From contig NZ_JAPIVK010000006.1 in the NCBI RefSeq assembly GCF_026183675.1, positions 1 through 64,000 on the forward strand: a stretch of DNA of 64,000 nt, written 5' to 3'. This document shows positions 1-9,254 of the stretch, piece by piece. The notes beneath the pieces are model-generated. The model saw only the letters and a program-made list of their open reading frames with translations. It was not told the DNA's origin and made no database searches. This stretch comes from Microbulbifer halophilus (GTDB lineage Bacteria; Pseudomonadota; Gammaproteobacteria; Pseudomonadales; Cellvibrionaceae). Both the position numbers and the translations under genes were made by a program. Position 1 is the stretch's first letter; the number at the start of each line of letters is the position of its first letter.

Positions 1-1
1 A

Positions 2-1933
2 ATAGCCTTTATGCCGGACATCCACTTTCACGATGTATACGCGGAGTTCGAGGATGGTTCCTTTACCGGCATCGAGAACAGCATCTCAAAAAAAAGCGCC
101 ACCATCCGCACCATGGAGGCACAGCTCAACTCCACCCGACTGTTCAACGAAAACTATTTCGCCCTGCTGGCAGCCCTGGACGATGCGGCCTCGAAGGGGA
201 TCCGACTGGTGGCGCTACCGGGCGACTTCAGTGACGACGGCCAGCCAATACACCTGCGCGGCCTGCAAAAAATACTGAACCACTACAGCGACCGGTACGG
301 TATGGAATTTTTCGCCGCGCCGGGCAACCACGACCCGGTCCGGCCCTTCCCGGTGCCCGGTGGAAAATCCGATTTCCTCGGTGAGGGCGGCCACAACCAG
401 CGTATTTTCAGCAGGGGCGCCCGGGAGTGTAAGGGCTACGAAGGTCGCTGGACCAGAGTGGATACCGGCCGCGCCCTGCCCACCATCTGCACCGGGGAAA
501 TCAGGCACCTGGGCTACAGGGGTGTCATGGAGACGATGGCCGATTTCGGCTTTGCCCCACAGCCCGAATACCTCTACTGGGAGACGCCCTACTCCAGCTC
601 CGAAAACCTCACTCCGGGAAACTACGACTTCGAGCGCGCACAGGCAGAGGCCGGCTACCGGAAGCGGCAATATGAAATCTGCCGCCGGGGCAGCGGCGGA
701 GAATGGAAAAAACCGGATTACCGCAACTGCCACCGCGTCCCGGATGCCAGCTATCTGGTGGAACCGGTACCGGGGCTGTGGCTACTCTCGATCGATGCCA
801 ATGTGTATGTGCCGGATGAAACGGAGATCGGCTTCCGGGGCTCCGGCAATGCCGGTTACAACAGGCTCCTCACCCACAAACGCCACCTGCTGGACTGGAT
901 ACGGGATCTGGTGCGGAGAGCGGAAAGGGCGGACAAGCGGTTGATCGCCTTCAGCCATTTCCCCATGACCGGATTCTACGACGGTCAGTCGGACGCCATT
1001 GCGTCTCTGTTTGGCGACAATACCTTTCAGCTTAAAAGGCGGCCGCGGGAGCACGTCAGCCGGGTACTGGCGGAAACCGGCATACAGGTGCATGTGGGCG
1101 GCCACATGCATATCAACGATACCGGCATAGCCCGAGGCCGCAATGGTGGGACACTGTTCAATATCCAAGCCCCGTCCCTGGCCGCCTACCTGCCGGCCTA
1201 CAAGATCCTCACACTGCACAACCGCAAGCGGGTGGAAGTGGAGACGGTAACCCTGGACCGGGTACCGAGATTCGACGAACTCTTCGAGCACTACCGGCAG
1301 GAGTACGACACCCGGGCGCGCGCCGGGGAAGAGCCGCCCTGGAACCGGGAGATTCTGGAATCGGCGGACTACCGGACCTTTACCCGCTGGCATATCCGCG
1401 AGCTGAGTCGCCAGCGCTTCCTGCCCGGGGAGTGGCCGCAGGATCTCAAGGAGCTGCTGCTGGGGTTCAACGGCAAAGACCTGCTGCTGCTCACCCGGCT
1501 GCCGGAAGACACCTTTCCGTCGAGCCGTGTGGATATGCAAAAACTGAAAAAGTCCCGCCAATGGGCAGAGACGGAAAAACGCGTCGAACGACAGCTAAGC
1601 CGGAACGGAAAAATCTCCCTACGGGATTTAGGCGACTGGACCGGTTTCGATCTCGCCGTGGACTTCTACCGCCTGCGCAACGGCGGCGCACTGGCCCGAC
1701 GCGATATCGGCGACCGGCGACTGGCCCAGTACCACCTGCTGGCCGAGTCCGCACGGCACCGGGCGACCGACTCTCCCTCTTCGTCGGACAGCCCGCTGGC
1801 CGCCCTGTCCGGCGGCCGCTTCGCGGAACTGCTGGGCATACTGGAGGCATTCCGGAAAAGCGAACCCGACGATCACTTTATGCTGGAACTGGCGAAGGGC
1901 AAAATTCGCCGGCTCGATGCACCGGGGGAATAG
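2..1933 (+). CDS. Metallophosphoesterase (5' end outside window)
   Basis: A calcineurin-like metallophosphoesterase that would hydrolyse phosphomono- or diesters at a two-metal centre. The reading frame is open to the first base of the window. The D-x-H first metal motif (PDIHFHD) lies only a few codons in, so the real start and any signal peptide are upstream; the ATG at 11 falls inside the first core strand. Later motifs are present: GNHD (about residue 100), a SHFP box and the GGHMH box that ends the metal site. About 240 residues after the metal site match nothing I recognise. Substrate unknown. It converges on the next gene with only about 40 bases between them. Confidence 0.8.
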   Translation: MAFMPDIHFHDVYAEFEDGSFTGIENSISKKSATIRTMEAQLNSTRLFNENYFALLAALDDAASKGIRLVALPGDFSDDGQPIHLRGLQKILNHYSDRYGMEFFAAPGNHDPVRPFPVPGGKSDFLGEGGHNQRIFSRGARECKGYEGRWTRVDTGRALPTICTGEIRHLGYRGVMETMADFGFAPQPEYLYWETPYSSSENLTPGNYDFERAQAEAGYRKRQYEICRRGSGGEWKKPDYRNCHRVPDASYLVEPVPGLWLLSIDANVYVPDETEIGFRGSGNAGYNRLLTHKRHLLDWIRDLVRRAERADKRLIAFSHFPMTGFYDGQSDAIASLFGDNTFQLKRRPREHVSRVLAETGIQVHVGGHMHINDTGIARGRNGGTLFNIQAPSLAAYLPAYKILTLHNRKRVEVETVTLDRVPRFDELFEHYRQEYDTRARAGEEPPWNREILESADYRTFTRWHIRELSRQRFLPGEWPQDLKELLLGFNGKDLLLLTRLPEDTFPSSRVDMQKLKKSRQWAETEKRVERQLSRNGKISLRDLGDWTGFDLAVDFYRLRNGGALARRDIGDRRLAQYHLLAESARHRATDSPSSSDSPLAALSGGRFAELLGILEAFRKSEPDDHFMLELAKGKIRRLDAPGE

Positions 1934-1976
1934 CGGTTCCCAGCTTTCCCCTACCGATTGGGCCGCGCGCCACCGT

Positions 1977-3248
1977 TTACAGCAGTTCCGGGTCCACCGC
2001 CTCCGCCATGGCGCGGTAACCTGCGTCGCCCGGATGCAGGTGATCGCCGGAATCGTATTCGGCGCGGATATGGCGGGGGTTGTCCGGATCGCGCAGCGCG
2101 CGGTCAAAATCGATCACGGCATCAAACTCGCCGCTTTCGCGTATCCATCGGTTGATCTCCTGCCGCAGCGCCTCCTTCTCCTCGGTGTAATAATTCTGCA
2201 CCGGCGCGCCATCCAGCGCATTCTCGAAAGGTGTCAGCGTGGCACCCAGTATCCGCACATCGTGCAGGTGGGCCCGGGCGATCAACTGGCGGTAAATGCC
2301 GATCATCTGGCCGACTTCCGGCAGCGACTTTTTCGGCGCCAGGTCGGAGCCGGGCCAGCCGATATCGTTGATCCCCATCAATACGACGGCCGTGCTCACG
2401 CCGGGCTGGCCCAGCACATCCCGCTGGAAGCGCGCCAGGGCATTCTCCCCCATGAAACTGTCCAGCAGGCGCGCACCGGATATCCCCGCATTGACGACGG
2501 CGATATTCCGCCCCGCCAGGCGCTCGGCGAGAAAATCCGGCCAGCGGTGATTGGCGTCGGGCGTGGAGGCGTTGCCGTCGGTAATGGAATCGCCGAAAGC
2601 GACCACCGCACGCGTTTTCTTTTCAGCATCCACCAGGATACCGCTGAGAAATACGCGCGTATTGGTTGTGGAGGCGATTTCCATCTCACCGCTATCCACC
2701 TGGTTGCCATCGCCGATATAGGCGGTTTGCAATCCGTCCCAATGGAAGGTTTGCGGCGGCGTCGGTTGCGGCAGGTAGAGACTCACTGCCAACTGCTGCA
2801 GCGGCTTTACGGACAGCGCCACCGGGTCGCTCACCATGCTCGCGCCGGGTGGAATCACCGCTGCCTTTTCCCCGGAAAAGGTCAGCGCGCGCCCCGAGTC
2901 GGCGACAATTTCCGCTTCCCCGCCCGACAGGGCCAGGTGGGCGGCGCCGATCCGGAGCGGTTTGGAGCCGTAGCGGTTGGACAACACCACCCGCACCCGT
3001 TCACCGCCAGCACTGACCCGCGCCACTTGGCGCAGCGTCCGGTCTTCCAGGTTGCCGGGCGCATTGGTGGGCAGGGCGAAATCCCCCTCCCACAGCGGCT
3101 GCGGACTGGCACTCCAGGTGGCGACCCAGTTGTTATCCGACTCGGTGTTTGCGGCCGATGCGACCGAGAAGGCGCACAGGAAAATCAGCAAAGAGATGCC
3201 AGCGGCGCGAAACCTGTTTTCGCCCGCTACTGTAAAATTGAACTTCAT
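1977..3248 (-). CDS. Secreted SGNH/GDSL hydrolase (esterase)
   Basis: A 423-residue SGNH-type hydrolase, probably an exported carbohydrate or lipid esterase. An N-terminal hydrophobic stretch ending in VASAA (about residues 16-33) looks like a signal peptide. A beta-rich domain (about 40-205) precedes the catalytic domain. That domain shows the nucleophile block AFGDSITDG (Ser about 221), a GIND block and the C-terminal DHLHP block with Asp/His near 402 and 405. The layout is that of GDSL esterases carrying an N-terminal jelly-roll domain. The start ATG follows a weak AG-rich site. It is separated from the SDR gene behind it by a REP-like repeat. Substrate not inferable. Confidence 0.82.
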   Translation of the reverse strand: MKFNFTVAGENRFRAAGISLLIFLCAFSVASAANTESDNNWVATWSASPQPLWEGDFALPTNAPGNLEDRTLRQVARVSAGGERVRVVLSNRYGSKPLRIGAAHLALSGGEAEIVADSGRALTFSGEKAAVIPPGASMVSDPVALSVKPLQQLAVSLYLPQPTPPQTFHWDGLQTAYIGDGNQVDSGEMEIASTTNTRVFLSGILVDAEKKTRAVVAFGDSITDGNASTPDANHRWPDFLAERLAGRNIAVVNAGISGARLLDSFMGENALARFQRDVLGQPGVSTAVVLMGINDIGWPGSDLAPKKSLPEVGQMIGIYRQLIARAHLHDVRILGATLTPFENALDGAPVQNYYTEEKEALRQEINRWIRESGEFDAVIDFDRALRDPDNPRHIRAEYDSGDHLHPGDAGYRAMAEAVDPELL

Positions 3249-3330
3249 GGCAACTGCCCCCTCAGATCAAGAGATAATATTTCAGCAACTATTGAGAATT
3301 TTTCGCTGTCTTCCAAGGCATCTGGCGATG

Positions 3331-3396
3331 CAGGAGCCTGCTTACACGCGTATCCCTCCGGGCCCCGATCTTTTCGCCTGCAAGCAGGCCCCTACA
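3331..3396. repeat. REP/BIME-like inverted repeat, degenerate copy
   Basis: Inverted repeat of the family GTAGGAGCCTGCTTGCAGGC. The left arm is decayed (GGAGCCTGCTTACACGCG); the right arm, TTCGCCTGCAAGCAGG, is well preserved. Better copies lie at 34811 and 48363. It occupies the gap between the SGNH hydrolase start and the SDR stop. Confidence 0.75.
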
Positions 3397-3410
3397 AAAG
3401 TGCCATACCT

Positions 3411-4205
3411 TTAAGCGATGCTGTCCACCACACCGCCGTCCACCCGCAGCGCGGCGCCGGTGGTGGCCGAGGCCTGCGGGGAAGCGGTGTAGATCACCAT
3501 ATTGGCTACCTCTTCCACAGTTGCCGGGCGCTGGATGATGGAACTGGGGCGATTCTCTTTTACGAAAGCCACGCCGGTCTCCTCCATCGAACGCCCGGAT
3601 TCTTCCGCGTCCTCGCGCAGCATTTCTTCCACACCTTCGGACATTGTGGGCCCGGGCAATACCGAATTCACGGTCACGCCTGTACCGGTCACGCGCTTGG
3701 CCAGGCCGCGGGCGATGGAAAGATTGGCGGTCTTGGTAAAGCCGTAGTGGATCATGTCTGCGGGAATATTCAGCGCCGACTCCGACGACAGGAAAATCAC
3801 CCGGCCCCAGTTTTCCTCCAGCATGCCGGGCAGATAGGCGCGGGACAGGCGCACGCCAGAGAGCACGTTGATCTCGTAGAAGCGCGTCCACTCTTCATCC
3901 GGTATCTCGAAAAAGTCCTGCGGGCCGTAGATGCCCAGGTTGTTCACCAGGATATCCGCCACAGGCTCCGCTTCGACCATTTCCGCACAGCCTTCCGCAG
4001 TACCCAGGTCCGCAGCGACGCCGCGCACCTCTGCCTCCGGAAATGCGTTTTTCAATGCGGCAACGGCCTCATCCACGGACGCCTGTTTGCGTCCATTGAC
4101 CACGACCGCGGCGCCGCTCTCGGCCAATCCCCCGGCAATCGCGAAGCCAATACCCATGGTCGAACCGGACACCACGGCGGTTTTTCCGGACAGATCAATT
4201 TTCAT
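3411..4205 (-). CDS. SDR family oxidoreductase
   Basis: A 264-residue classical short-chain dehydrogenase/reductase using NAD(P)H. The N-terminal glycine motif reads SGSTMGIG, the NNLG block follows near the middle, and the catalytic Tyr-x-x-x-Lys is YGFTK. I place the start at 4205, because AAGGAG sits six bases upstream, rather than at the longer in-frame start at 4229. It is the second gene of a two-gene unit behind an MFS transporter (20-base gap), and both face a LysR regulator. Substrate unknown; co-expression with an efflux pump could mean handling of a toxic carbonyl compound (inference). Confidence 0.85.
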   Translation of the reverse strand: MKIDLSGKTAVVSGSTMGIGFAIAGGLAESGAAVVVNGRKQASVDEAVAALKNAFPEAEVRGVAADLGTAEGCAEMVEAEPVADILVNNLGIYGPQDFFEIPDEEWTRFYEINVLSGVRLSRAYLPGMLEENWGRVIFLSSESALNIPADMIHYGFTKTANLSIARGLAKRVTGTGVTVNSVLPGPTMSEGVEEMLREDAEESGRSMEETGVAFVKENRPSSIIQRPATVEEVANMVIYTASPQASATTGAALRVDGGVVDSIA

Positions 4206-4225
4206 AACCAACTCCTTTTCAATCG

Positions 4226-5449
4226 TCACCCGCAGGGGCGGGTGGCCTGGATTTGCAATTCGGATTTGTGTGCGGCCTTTTCAAGCCGACGGCTCCACAG
4301 TGCCGTGGCGACTGCAGCCAGTGGCACCAGCGCCGCCACCCAGGGCAGCGCTGCCAGTCCGGCACCGCTGTCGATCACTGCGCCGCCCAGCCAGGCGCCG
4401 ATGGCGTTGCCCAGGTTGAAGGCGGCAATGTTGAAGCTCGATGCCAGGCTCTGGCCGGCGCCCTCCACCTTGGAAAGCACCCACATCTGAAGTGGCGGCA
4501 CTGTGGCAAAAGCGGCAGCGCCGAGCAGGCCGACGAAAACCACCGCGAGAAACCGACTGTGCATCGCGAAGGTCATCAGCCCCAACACTGCCGCCAGCAA
4601 CAGCAGGCTGCCGAGCACGGCAGGCACCAGCCAGCGGTCCGCAAAGCGTCCGCCGAGCAGGTTGCCGGCTATCAGGCCGGCGCCGAACACCAACAGGATC
4701 GGCGACACCGCCGACTCGGCAAAGCCGCTGACCTCAGTGAGGATAGGTGCAATATAGGTGAACACCGCGAACATGCCGCCAAAACCCAGCACCGTGGTCA
4801 GCAGGCCGAGCAGTACCGGTGCGCGCGTCAGCGCGCGCAGGTCGGCACGCCAGTCGGGCGGTGCCGGTGCGGCCCCGTCCCGCGGCACAAACAGCGCGAT
4901 CACCGCCAGCGCCACCACGCCGATAAGCGCCACGGCCCAGAAGGTGGTGCGCCAGCCGTGGGCCTGGCCCAACCAGGTACCGAAGGGAACTCCGAGAATA
5001 TTGGCCACCGTGAGGCCGGTGAACATGATCGCGATGGCCGATGCGCGCCGGTCCGGCGCCACCAGGCCGGTGGCGACAACGGACCCCACACCGAAGAAGG
5101 TGCCGTGGGCAAAGGCCGTCACCACCCGCGCCAGCATCAGGGTCGCGTAATTGGGGGCCAGGGCGCAGATGACATTGCCGGCAATAAAAATGCCCATCAG
5201 CACCAACAGTGTGCGCTTGCGCGGCCAACTGGCAGTCAGTGCGGTCATTGCCGGTGCGCCCACCACAACGCCCAGGGCATAACCGGAAATCAACATGCCT
5301 GCCGCCGACACAGACACCGACAGGTCAGTACTCACCTGCAGCAGCAGCCCCATGATTACAAACTCGGTCACGCCGATACCGAAGGCGCCGGCGGCCAGGG
5401 CCAGCAGTGCCGGGGACAGGCGTTTGCCGACAGCTTCACTGCGATCCAT
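4226..5449 (-). CDS. MFS transporter, DHA1/AraJ-like efflux
   Basis: A 407-residue major facilitator protein with the usual pattern of about 12 hydrophobic segments. The N-terminal segment (GAFGIGVTEFVIMGLL) is typical of the AraJ/YdhP-type drug:H+ antiporter group, which exports sugars, amino acids or drugs. It is the first gene of the unit with the SDR gene and is transcribed divergently from the LysR gene at 5550, its likely regulator. The actual substrate cannot be read from sequence. Confidence 0.85.
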   Translation of the reverse strand: MDRSEAVGKRLSPALLALAAGAFGIGVTEFVIMGLLLQVSTDLSVSVSAAGMLISGYALGVVVGAPAMTALTASWPRKRTLLVLMGIFIAGNVICALAPNYATLMLARVVTAFAHGTFFGVGSVVATGLVAPDRRASAIAIMFTGLTVANILGVPFGTWLGQAHGWRTTFWAVALIGVVALAVIALFVPRDGAAPAPPDWRADLRALTRAPVLLGLLTTVLGFGGMFAVFTYIAPILTEVSGFAESAVSPILLVFGAGLIAGNLLGGRFADRWLVPAVLGSLLLLAAVLGLMTFAMHSRFLAVVFVGLLGAAAFATVPPLQMWVLSKVEGAGQSLASSFNIAAFNLGNAIGAWLGGAVIDSGAGLAALPWVAALVPLAAVATALWSRRLEKAAHKSELQIQATRPCG

Positions 5450-5549
5450 AGCGGTCTCTCCTCTCGTTGAACCGGCAGCTATTGTGGTGGCCGGCGCAGA
5501 CGCTGATAATTGGACCTACCGATAAAAGACTTTCAAAAACTGTTTGAAA

Positions 5550-6461
5550 ATGCCCAATCTCAGCGATCTGCAGCTTTTCCTGGAGGCGGCCCGCCTGGGC
5601 TCCCTGAGCGCCGCCGCACGGCAGCTCGAGCGCACCCCGGCGACAGCCAGTGCCAGCCTGAAACGGCTGGAGGAGGAACTGAATGTGCGCCTGGTGGAAC
5701 GCAACACGCGCAGCCTGCGGCTGACACCCGAGGGCCTGTTGTTCCGCGAGCGGGTAGCCCCGGCCCTAGCCCTCCTGGAGGACGCCCGGCACTCGGTGCA
5801 CTTCGACTGTGCCGATATCGGCGGCGAGATACGCCTGACCGCACCGGTGGATTTCGCCCGCCAGTGGCTGCGGCCGCTGATGGACGAGTTCCAGCGACAG
5901 CACCCGCAGGTACGCTTTTCCCTACTGGCCGGCGACACGGTGCGCGACCTGGTCTCCGAGCCCCTGGACCTGGCGCTGCGCTATGGCGAGCTACCGGACT
6001 CCGCCCTGGTGGCGCGGCGGCTGCTGGACAACCGCCGCCTGGTGGTGGGCACCCCGGAATATTTCGCAAAGCACGGGCGCCCCGGGCACCCGCACGACCT
6101 ACTGGCGCACAACTGCGTGATCTATATGAGCCGCGGCCGCGCCTTTCGCCGCTGGTCTTTCCAGCGCGGCCGCGAAACCCTGGTGGTGGAGGTGAACGGC
6201 GACCGCCTCTGCAACGACGGCGCCCTGGTGCGGGACTGGGTGCTCGACGGCGCTGGCCTGGCCTACAAGAGCGAGCTGGACGTACGCAAGGATATCCGGA
6301 CCGGCCGGCTGGAACCGGCCTTCAGGGGCTGGGCGGGCAGCCCGGCACCACTGAACGCCGTCTATCCAGGCGGCGGACCCAGGCCGGTGCGGGTGCGGCG
6401 GTTTGTGGAGTTCCTGCGCGAGCGGTTGGATAGGGTGCAGGCTGGAGGAAAAACAGGATGA
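5550..6461 (+). CDS. LysR family transcriptional regulator
   Basis: A 303-residue LysR protein. The N-terminal winged helix-turn-helix (LFLEAARLGSLSAAARQLERTP) is followed by a periplasmic-binding-like effector domain (about 90-295). It is divergent from the MFS/SDR unit across a 100-base gap, the normal arrangement for a LysR regulator and its target. The ATG at 5550 is preferred over the TTG two codons earlier. Its end overlaps the start of the next gene (ATGA overlap at 6458-6461), so the two are probably translationally coupled. Effector unknown. Confidence 0.88.
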   Translation: MPNLSDLQLFLEAARLGSLSAAARQLERTPATASASLKRLEEELNVRLVERNTRSLRLTPEGLLFRERVAPALALLEDARHSVHFDCADIGGEIRLTAPVDFARQWLRPLMDEFQRQHPQVRFSLLAGDTVRDLVSEPLDLALRYGELPDSALVARRLLDNRRLVVGTPEYFAKHGRPGHPHDLLAHNCVIYMSRGRAFRRWSFQRGRETLVVEVNGDRLCNDGALVRDWVLDGAGLAYKSELDVRKDIRTGRLEPAFRGWAGSPAPLNAVYPGGGPRPVRVRRFVEFLRERLDRVQAGGKTG

Positions 6462-6799
6462 AGCTCTGGCGCTGGGACAGAGGCCGGCAGAATTCCGGCT
6501 ACGAGAAAATGCTGCTCCTGGGCGCGAAATGGCCCATTCCGTTCGACCTCTACCTGTTGCGCTTCGGCGAGGGCAGCAGTATTCCACCGCACACCGACCG
6601 GGTTGAATCGGGCAGGCACCACCGCCTGAATATCGTACTCCGGCAAGCGCGAGCCGGCGGCGACTTCCTGTGCGACCAACCGATCTACGAGAGCTCGCGG
6701 ATAAAATATTTCCGCCCGGATAGGGCGGAGCATTCCGTCAGCAAAGTGAAATCGGGCACGAGATATGTTCTCAGCCTGGGTTGGGTGCGTCGCAGTTGA
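6458..6799 (+). CDS. Small 2OG-Fe(II) oxygenase-like protein
   Basis: A 113-residue protein that looks like a compact double-stranded beta-helix oxygenase. Possible iron ligands are the His and Asp of PPHTDRV and the His of the RAEHSV block. The arginine of GTRYVLSLGW sits where a 2-oxoglutarate-binding Arg would be. Such short family members are usually uncharacterised. It starts inside the stop region of the LysR gene (ATGA), suggesting coupling, and its end overlaps the convergent RibD-like gene by 29 bases. Function not known. Confidence 0.65.
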   Translation: MKLWRWDRGRQNSGYEKMLLLGAKWPIPFDLYLLRFGEGSSIPPHTDRVESGRHHRLNIVLRQARAGGDFLCDQPIYESSRIKYFRPDRAEHSVSKVKSGTRYVLSLGWVRRS

Positions 6800-7361
6800 T
6801 GCGACCGGAAACCCGATAATCCATTCGAACAACTCCGCTGGCAAAATTGTTGGCCCGCAACATTTCCAGCGAACCCGGCGCGGAATCCGCTGTTAGCAAT
6901 GGCTTGCCCGCACCGAGAAAAGTGGGGAATACAAAGAAGCGGAACTCGTCAATCAGGCGCTCCCGGGCGAGCGCTTGCACAACACTCGCGCTGCCGATCA
7001 CCATCAGGTCTCCGCCGGCACCGCGCTTGATCTCCCGCAGCCCCGATATCGGATCCGCCCCCAACAGTCGGGAATTATTCCACCGCGGCTTATCCGGGGA
7101 TCGGGAGACAAGCAGCTTCTGTATACGGTTCATCACCGGCTGCAGCGGCTCGTCCGCGGCCGCCGGCGTGGGCCAGTAGCCGGAAAGTTCGCGAAAGGTG
7201 GTGCCCCCCATCACCAACGCATCCAGTTCCGCATACTGGGCGGCGAGATCCCGCTCCATATCCTCTCCGAAAGCGGACACCACAAAATCCATCTCGCGCC
7301 CCGGCGGGCCCGCCATAAAGCCGTCGATAGACAGAAATTCAAAGGCAATCAGTTTCCCCAT
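6771..7361 (-). CDS. Dihydrofolate reductase family protein (RibD C-terminal-like)
   Basis: A 196-residue protein of the RibD C-terminal/DHFR-like fold, an NADPH-dependent reductase family of mostly unknown substrates (YyaP/YwjB type). Typical elements are the N-terminal SIDGFMAGP, the MGGTTFRE block and the FFVFPTFLGAGKPL block near residue 150. The start at 7361 has GGAGG seven bases upstream; the reading four codons longer lacks one. Single gene, convergent with the oxygenase-like gene. Confidence 0.83.
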   Translation of the reverse strand: MGKLIAFEFLSIDGFMAGPPGREMDFVVSAFGEDMERDLAAQYAELDALVMGGTTFRELSGYWPTPAAADEPLQPVMNRIQKLLVSRSPDKPRWNNSRLLGADPISGLREIKRGAGGDLMVIGSASVVQALARERLIDEFRFFVFPTFLGAGKPLLTADSAPGSLEMLRANNFASGVVRMDYRVSGRINCDAPNPG

Positions 7362-7437
7362 TCGATCCTCCACAACAATTGAGTGATATCAACCAGTCGA
7401 ACCGAGAGACGCCTTTTCTACAGTTCCCGGCACCTTC

Positions 7438-8334
7438 TTACCGCAGTTTTCTTTCCCGCTGCCGCAGGAAATCGATAAATACCCGCAGTTTGGCCGGCAA
7501 ATGCCGGCGCGACGGATAGTACAGATAGAAGCCCGGCGACGGCGGGCACCAACACTCCAGCAGCGATTGCAGGCGGCCGCTCTCCAGGTGCTCACACACC
7601 GTCTGCTCCAGCAGCAGGCCGATCCCCAGGCCGTCGAGCACTGCCCGCAGCATCAGGTCGTTGTCGTTGGTGGTTACCGGACCGTCCACGGCTATGTCGA
7701 AACGGTGCCCGCGCCGCTCGAACTCCCAGCGCTCCACAACACCGCTGCCGGTGTAGCGGTAGCGCACGCAGTCGTGCTGCAGCAGCTCCCGCGGGTGCCC
7801 CGGCGCGCCGCGGCGGGCCAGGTATTTGGGGTTCGCCACCAGCAGCCAGCGCAGCGGCCCGCTCACCGGTACCGCCACCATATCCTGCTCCAGCGCCTCG
7901 CCCAGGCGGATGCCGGCGTCGAAGCCGCGGGACACCAGGTCGGTCAGGGTGTCCTCCACCAGCAGCTCCAGATTTATCCGCGGATGGGCGCGGGCAAAGT
8001 CCCCCAGCAGCGGTTCCAGCAACTGCGGACCGGCGATGCGGGGCAGGGTCAGCCGCAGCGTGCCCGACGGGCTGCCGCCGTGCCGGTGCAGCTGTTCCAC
8101 CGCCTCGTCGATCTCCGCCAACGCCGGCGCAATGCGCTGTAGGAATTCCCGCCCGGCCTCGGTCAGCCCCACCCGGCGGGTGGTGCGGTGCAACAGGCGC
8201 GTTTCCAGCCGCGCCTCCAGCTGGCTGATCGACTGGCTGAGCGCCGAGGGGGAAACCTCCAGCTCCGCCGCTGCGCGGGTAAAGCTGGTGTGGCGGGCGA
8301 TACAGGCGAAGGCTTTCAGGGTGTCGTTCAGCAT
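7438..8334 (-). CDS. LysR family transcriptional regulator
   Basis: A 298-residue LysR protein with an N-terminal helix-turn-helix (FTRAAAELEVSPSALSQSI) and a substrate-binding-like C-terminal domain. It belongs to the CrgA/YafC-like group often placed next to SDR or reductase genes. It is divergent from an SDR/ABM pair. A dyad, ATTAAG-N5-CTTAAT, just outside its start codon is a good candidate for its own operator. Effector unknown. Confidence 0.88.
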   Translation of the reverse strand: MLNDTLKAFACIARHTSFTRAAAELEVSPSALSQSISQLEARLETRLLHRTTRRVGLTEAGREFLQRIAPALAEIDEAVEQLHRHGGSPSGTLRLTLPRIAGPQLLEPLLGDFARAHPRINLELLVEDTLTDLVSRGFDAGIRLGEALEQDMVAVPVSGPLRWLLVANPKYLARRGAPGHPRELLQHDCVRYRYTGSGVVERWEFERRGHRFDIAVDGPVTTNDNDLMLRAVLDGLGIGLLLEQTVCEHLESGRLQSLLECWCPPSPGFYLYYPSRRHLPAKLRVFIDFLRQRERKLR

Positions 8335-8343
8335 GGCCAGACT

Positions 8344-8360
8344 ATTAAGCAGCTCTTAAT
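8344..8360. promoter_or_regulatory. Perfect dyad, candidate LysR operator
   Basis: ATTAAG-CAGCT-CTTAAT is a perfect inverted repeat of the T-N11-A type used by LysR proteins. It lies 10 bases from the LysR start and about 100 bases before the SDR start, in a position to control both. Confidence 0.6.
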
Positions 8361-8459
8361 AACGAATAAAGATAATTGCTGTTTTTCCGCCCAATCACAA
8401 TCCCTAACCTTTGACTGCACCGGCGCCCGGGCGCGCCAAATCAAAGCAAGGAGCAGTCA

Positions 8460-9242
8460 ATGAACAACACAACACCCACTTCCCACAGCACCCTGCAGGG
8501 CCGCGTGGCCATAGTCACCGGCGCCAGTTCCGGTATCGGCCGCGCCAGCGCACTGGAGCTGGCCGCGCGCGGCGCCCGGGTGGTGGCGGCCGCGCGCCGC
8601 GAGCAGGAGCTGGAACAGCTGGTGGCCGAAATCCGCAACGGCGGCGGCGAGGCGCTGGCGGTGCGCACCGATATCACCCGCGAGAGCGATATCGAACAGC
8701 TGGTGGCGACAACGCTGGCCGAATACGGCGCCCTCGATATCCTGTTCAACAACGCCGGCACCGAAGGCACCTTCGCCCCGCTACTGGAGCAGACCGCGGA
8801 GACCTACGACCAGGTGTTCGAACCCAATGTGCGTGGCGCCTTCCTGGCGATGAAGCACGCGGGGAAAGTGATGCAGGAACGGGGCAGCGGCTCGATTATC
8901 AACAACGCCTCCATGGGCGGCGTGATCGGCTTCGAGAACGGCGCCCTCTATATCGCCAGCAAGCACGCGGTGCTGGGCATGACCAAGACCGCGTCCATCG
9001 AGTGGTTCCGGCGCGGCGTGCGCGTCAATGCCCTCTGCCCCGGCGTGATCGACACGGCCATGACCACCGACCGCATCTGGCCCTCGGCGGAAGCCATGCG
9101 GGAATTCGCCCGCGACAGCATCGCCGGTCGCGCCGGCAGTCCCGGGGAGATGGCTAATATAGTCGCCTTCCTCGCCTCCGACGACGCCTCGTTTATTTCC
9201 GGCCACGGCCTGCTGGCCGACGGCGGCTACAGTATTGCCTGA
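8460..9242 (+). CDS. SDR family oxidoreductase
   Basis: A 260-residue classical SDR. Visible are TGASSGIG (cofactor loop), NNAG, and the catalytic Tyr/Lys in YIASK preceded by NNAS. A C-terminal LADGGYSIA tail is typical of glucose-1-dehydrogenase-like SDRs. AAGGAG lies seven bases before the ATG. It is the first gene of a unit with the ABM-domain gene, 12 bases apart, and faces the LysR gene. The real substrate is unknown; such SDR/quinol-monooxygenase pairs often deal with electrophiles or quinones (inference). Confidence 0.88.
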   Translation: MNNTTPTSHSTLQGRVAIVTGASSGIGRASALELAARGARVVAAARREQELEQLVAEIRNGGGEALAVRTDITRESDIEQLVATTLAEYGALDILFNNAGTEGTFAPLLEQTAETYDQVFEPNVRGAFLAMKHAGKVMQERGSGSIINNASMGGVIGFENGALYIASKHAVLGMTKTASIEWFRRGVRVNALCPGVIDTAMTTDRIWPSAEAMREFARDSIAGRAGSPGEMANIVAFLASDDASFISGHGLLADGGYSIA

Positions 9243-9254
9243 AGGAGAAAAAAT

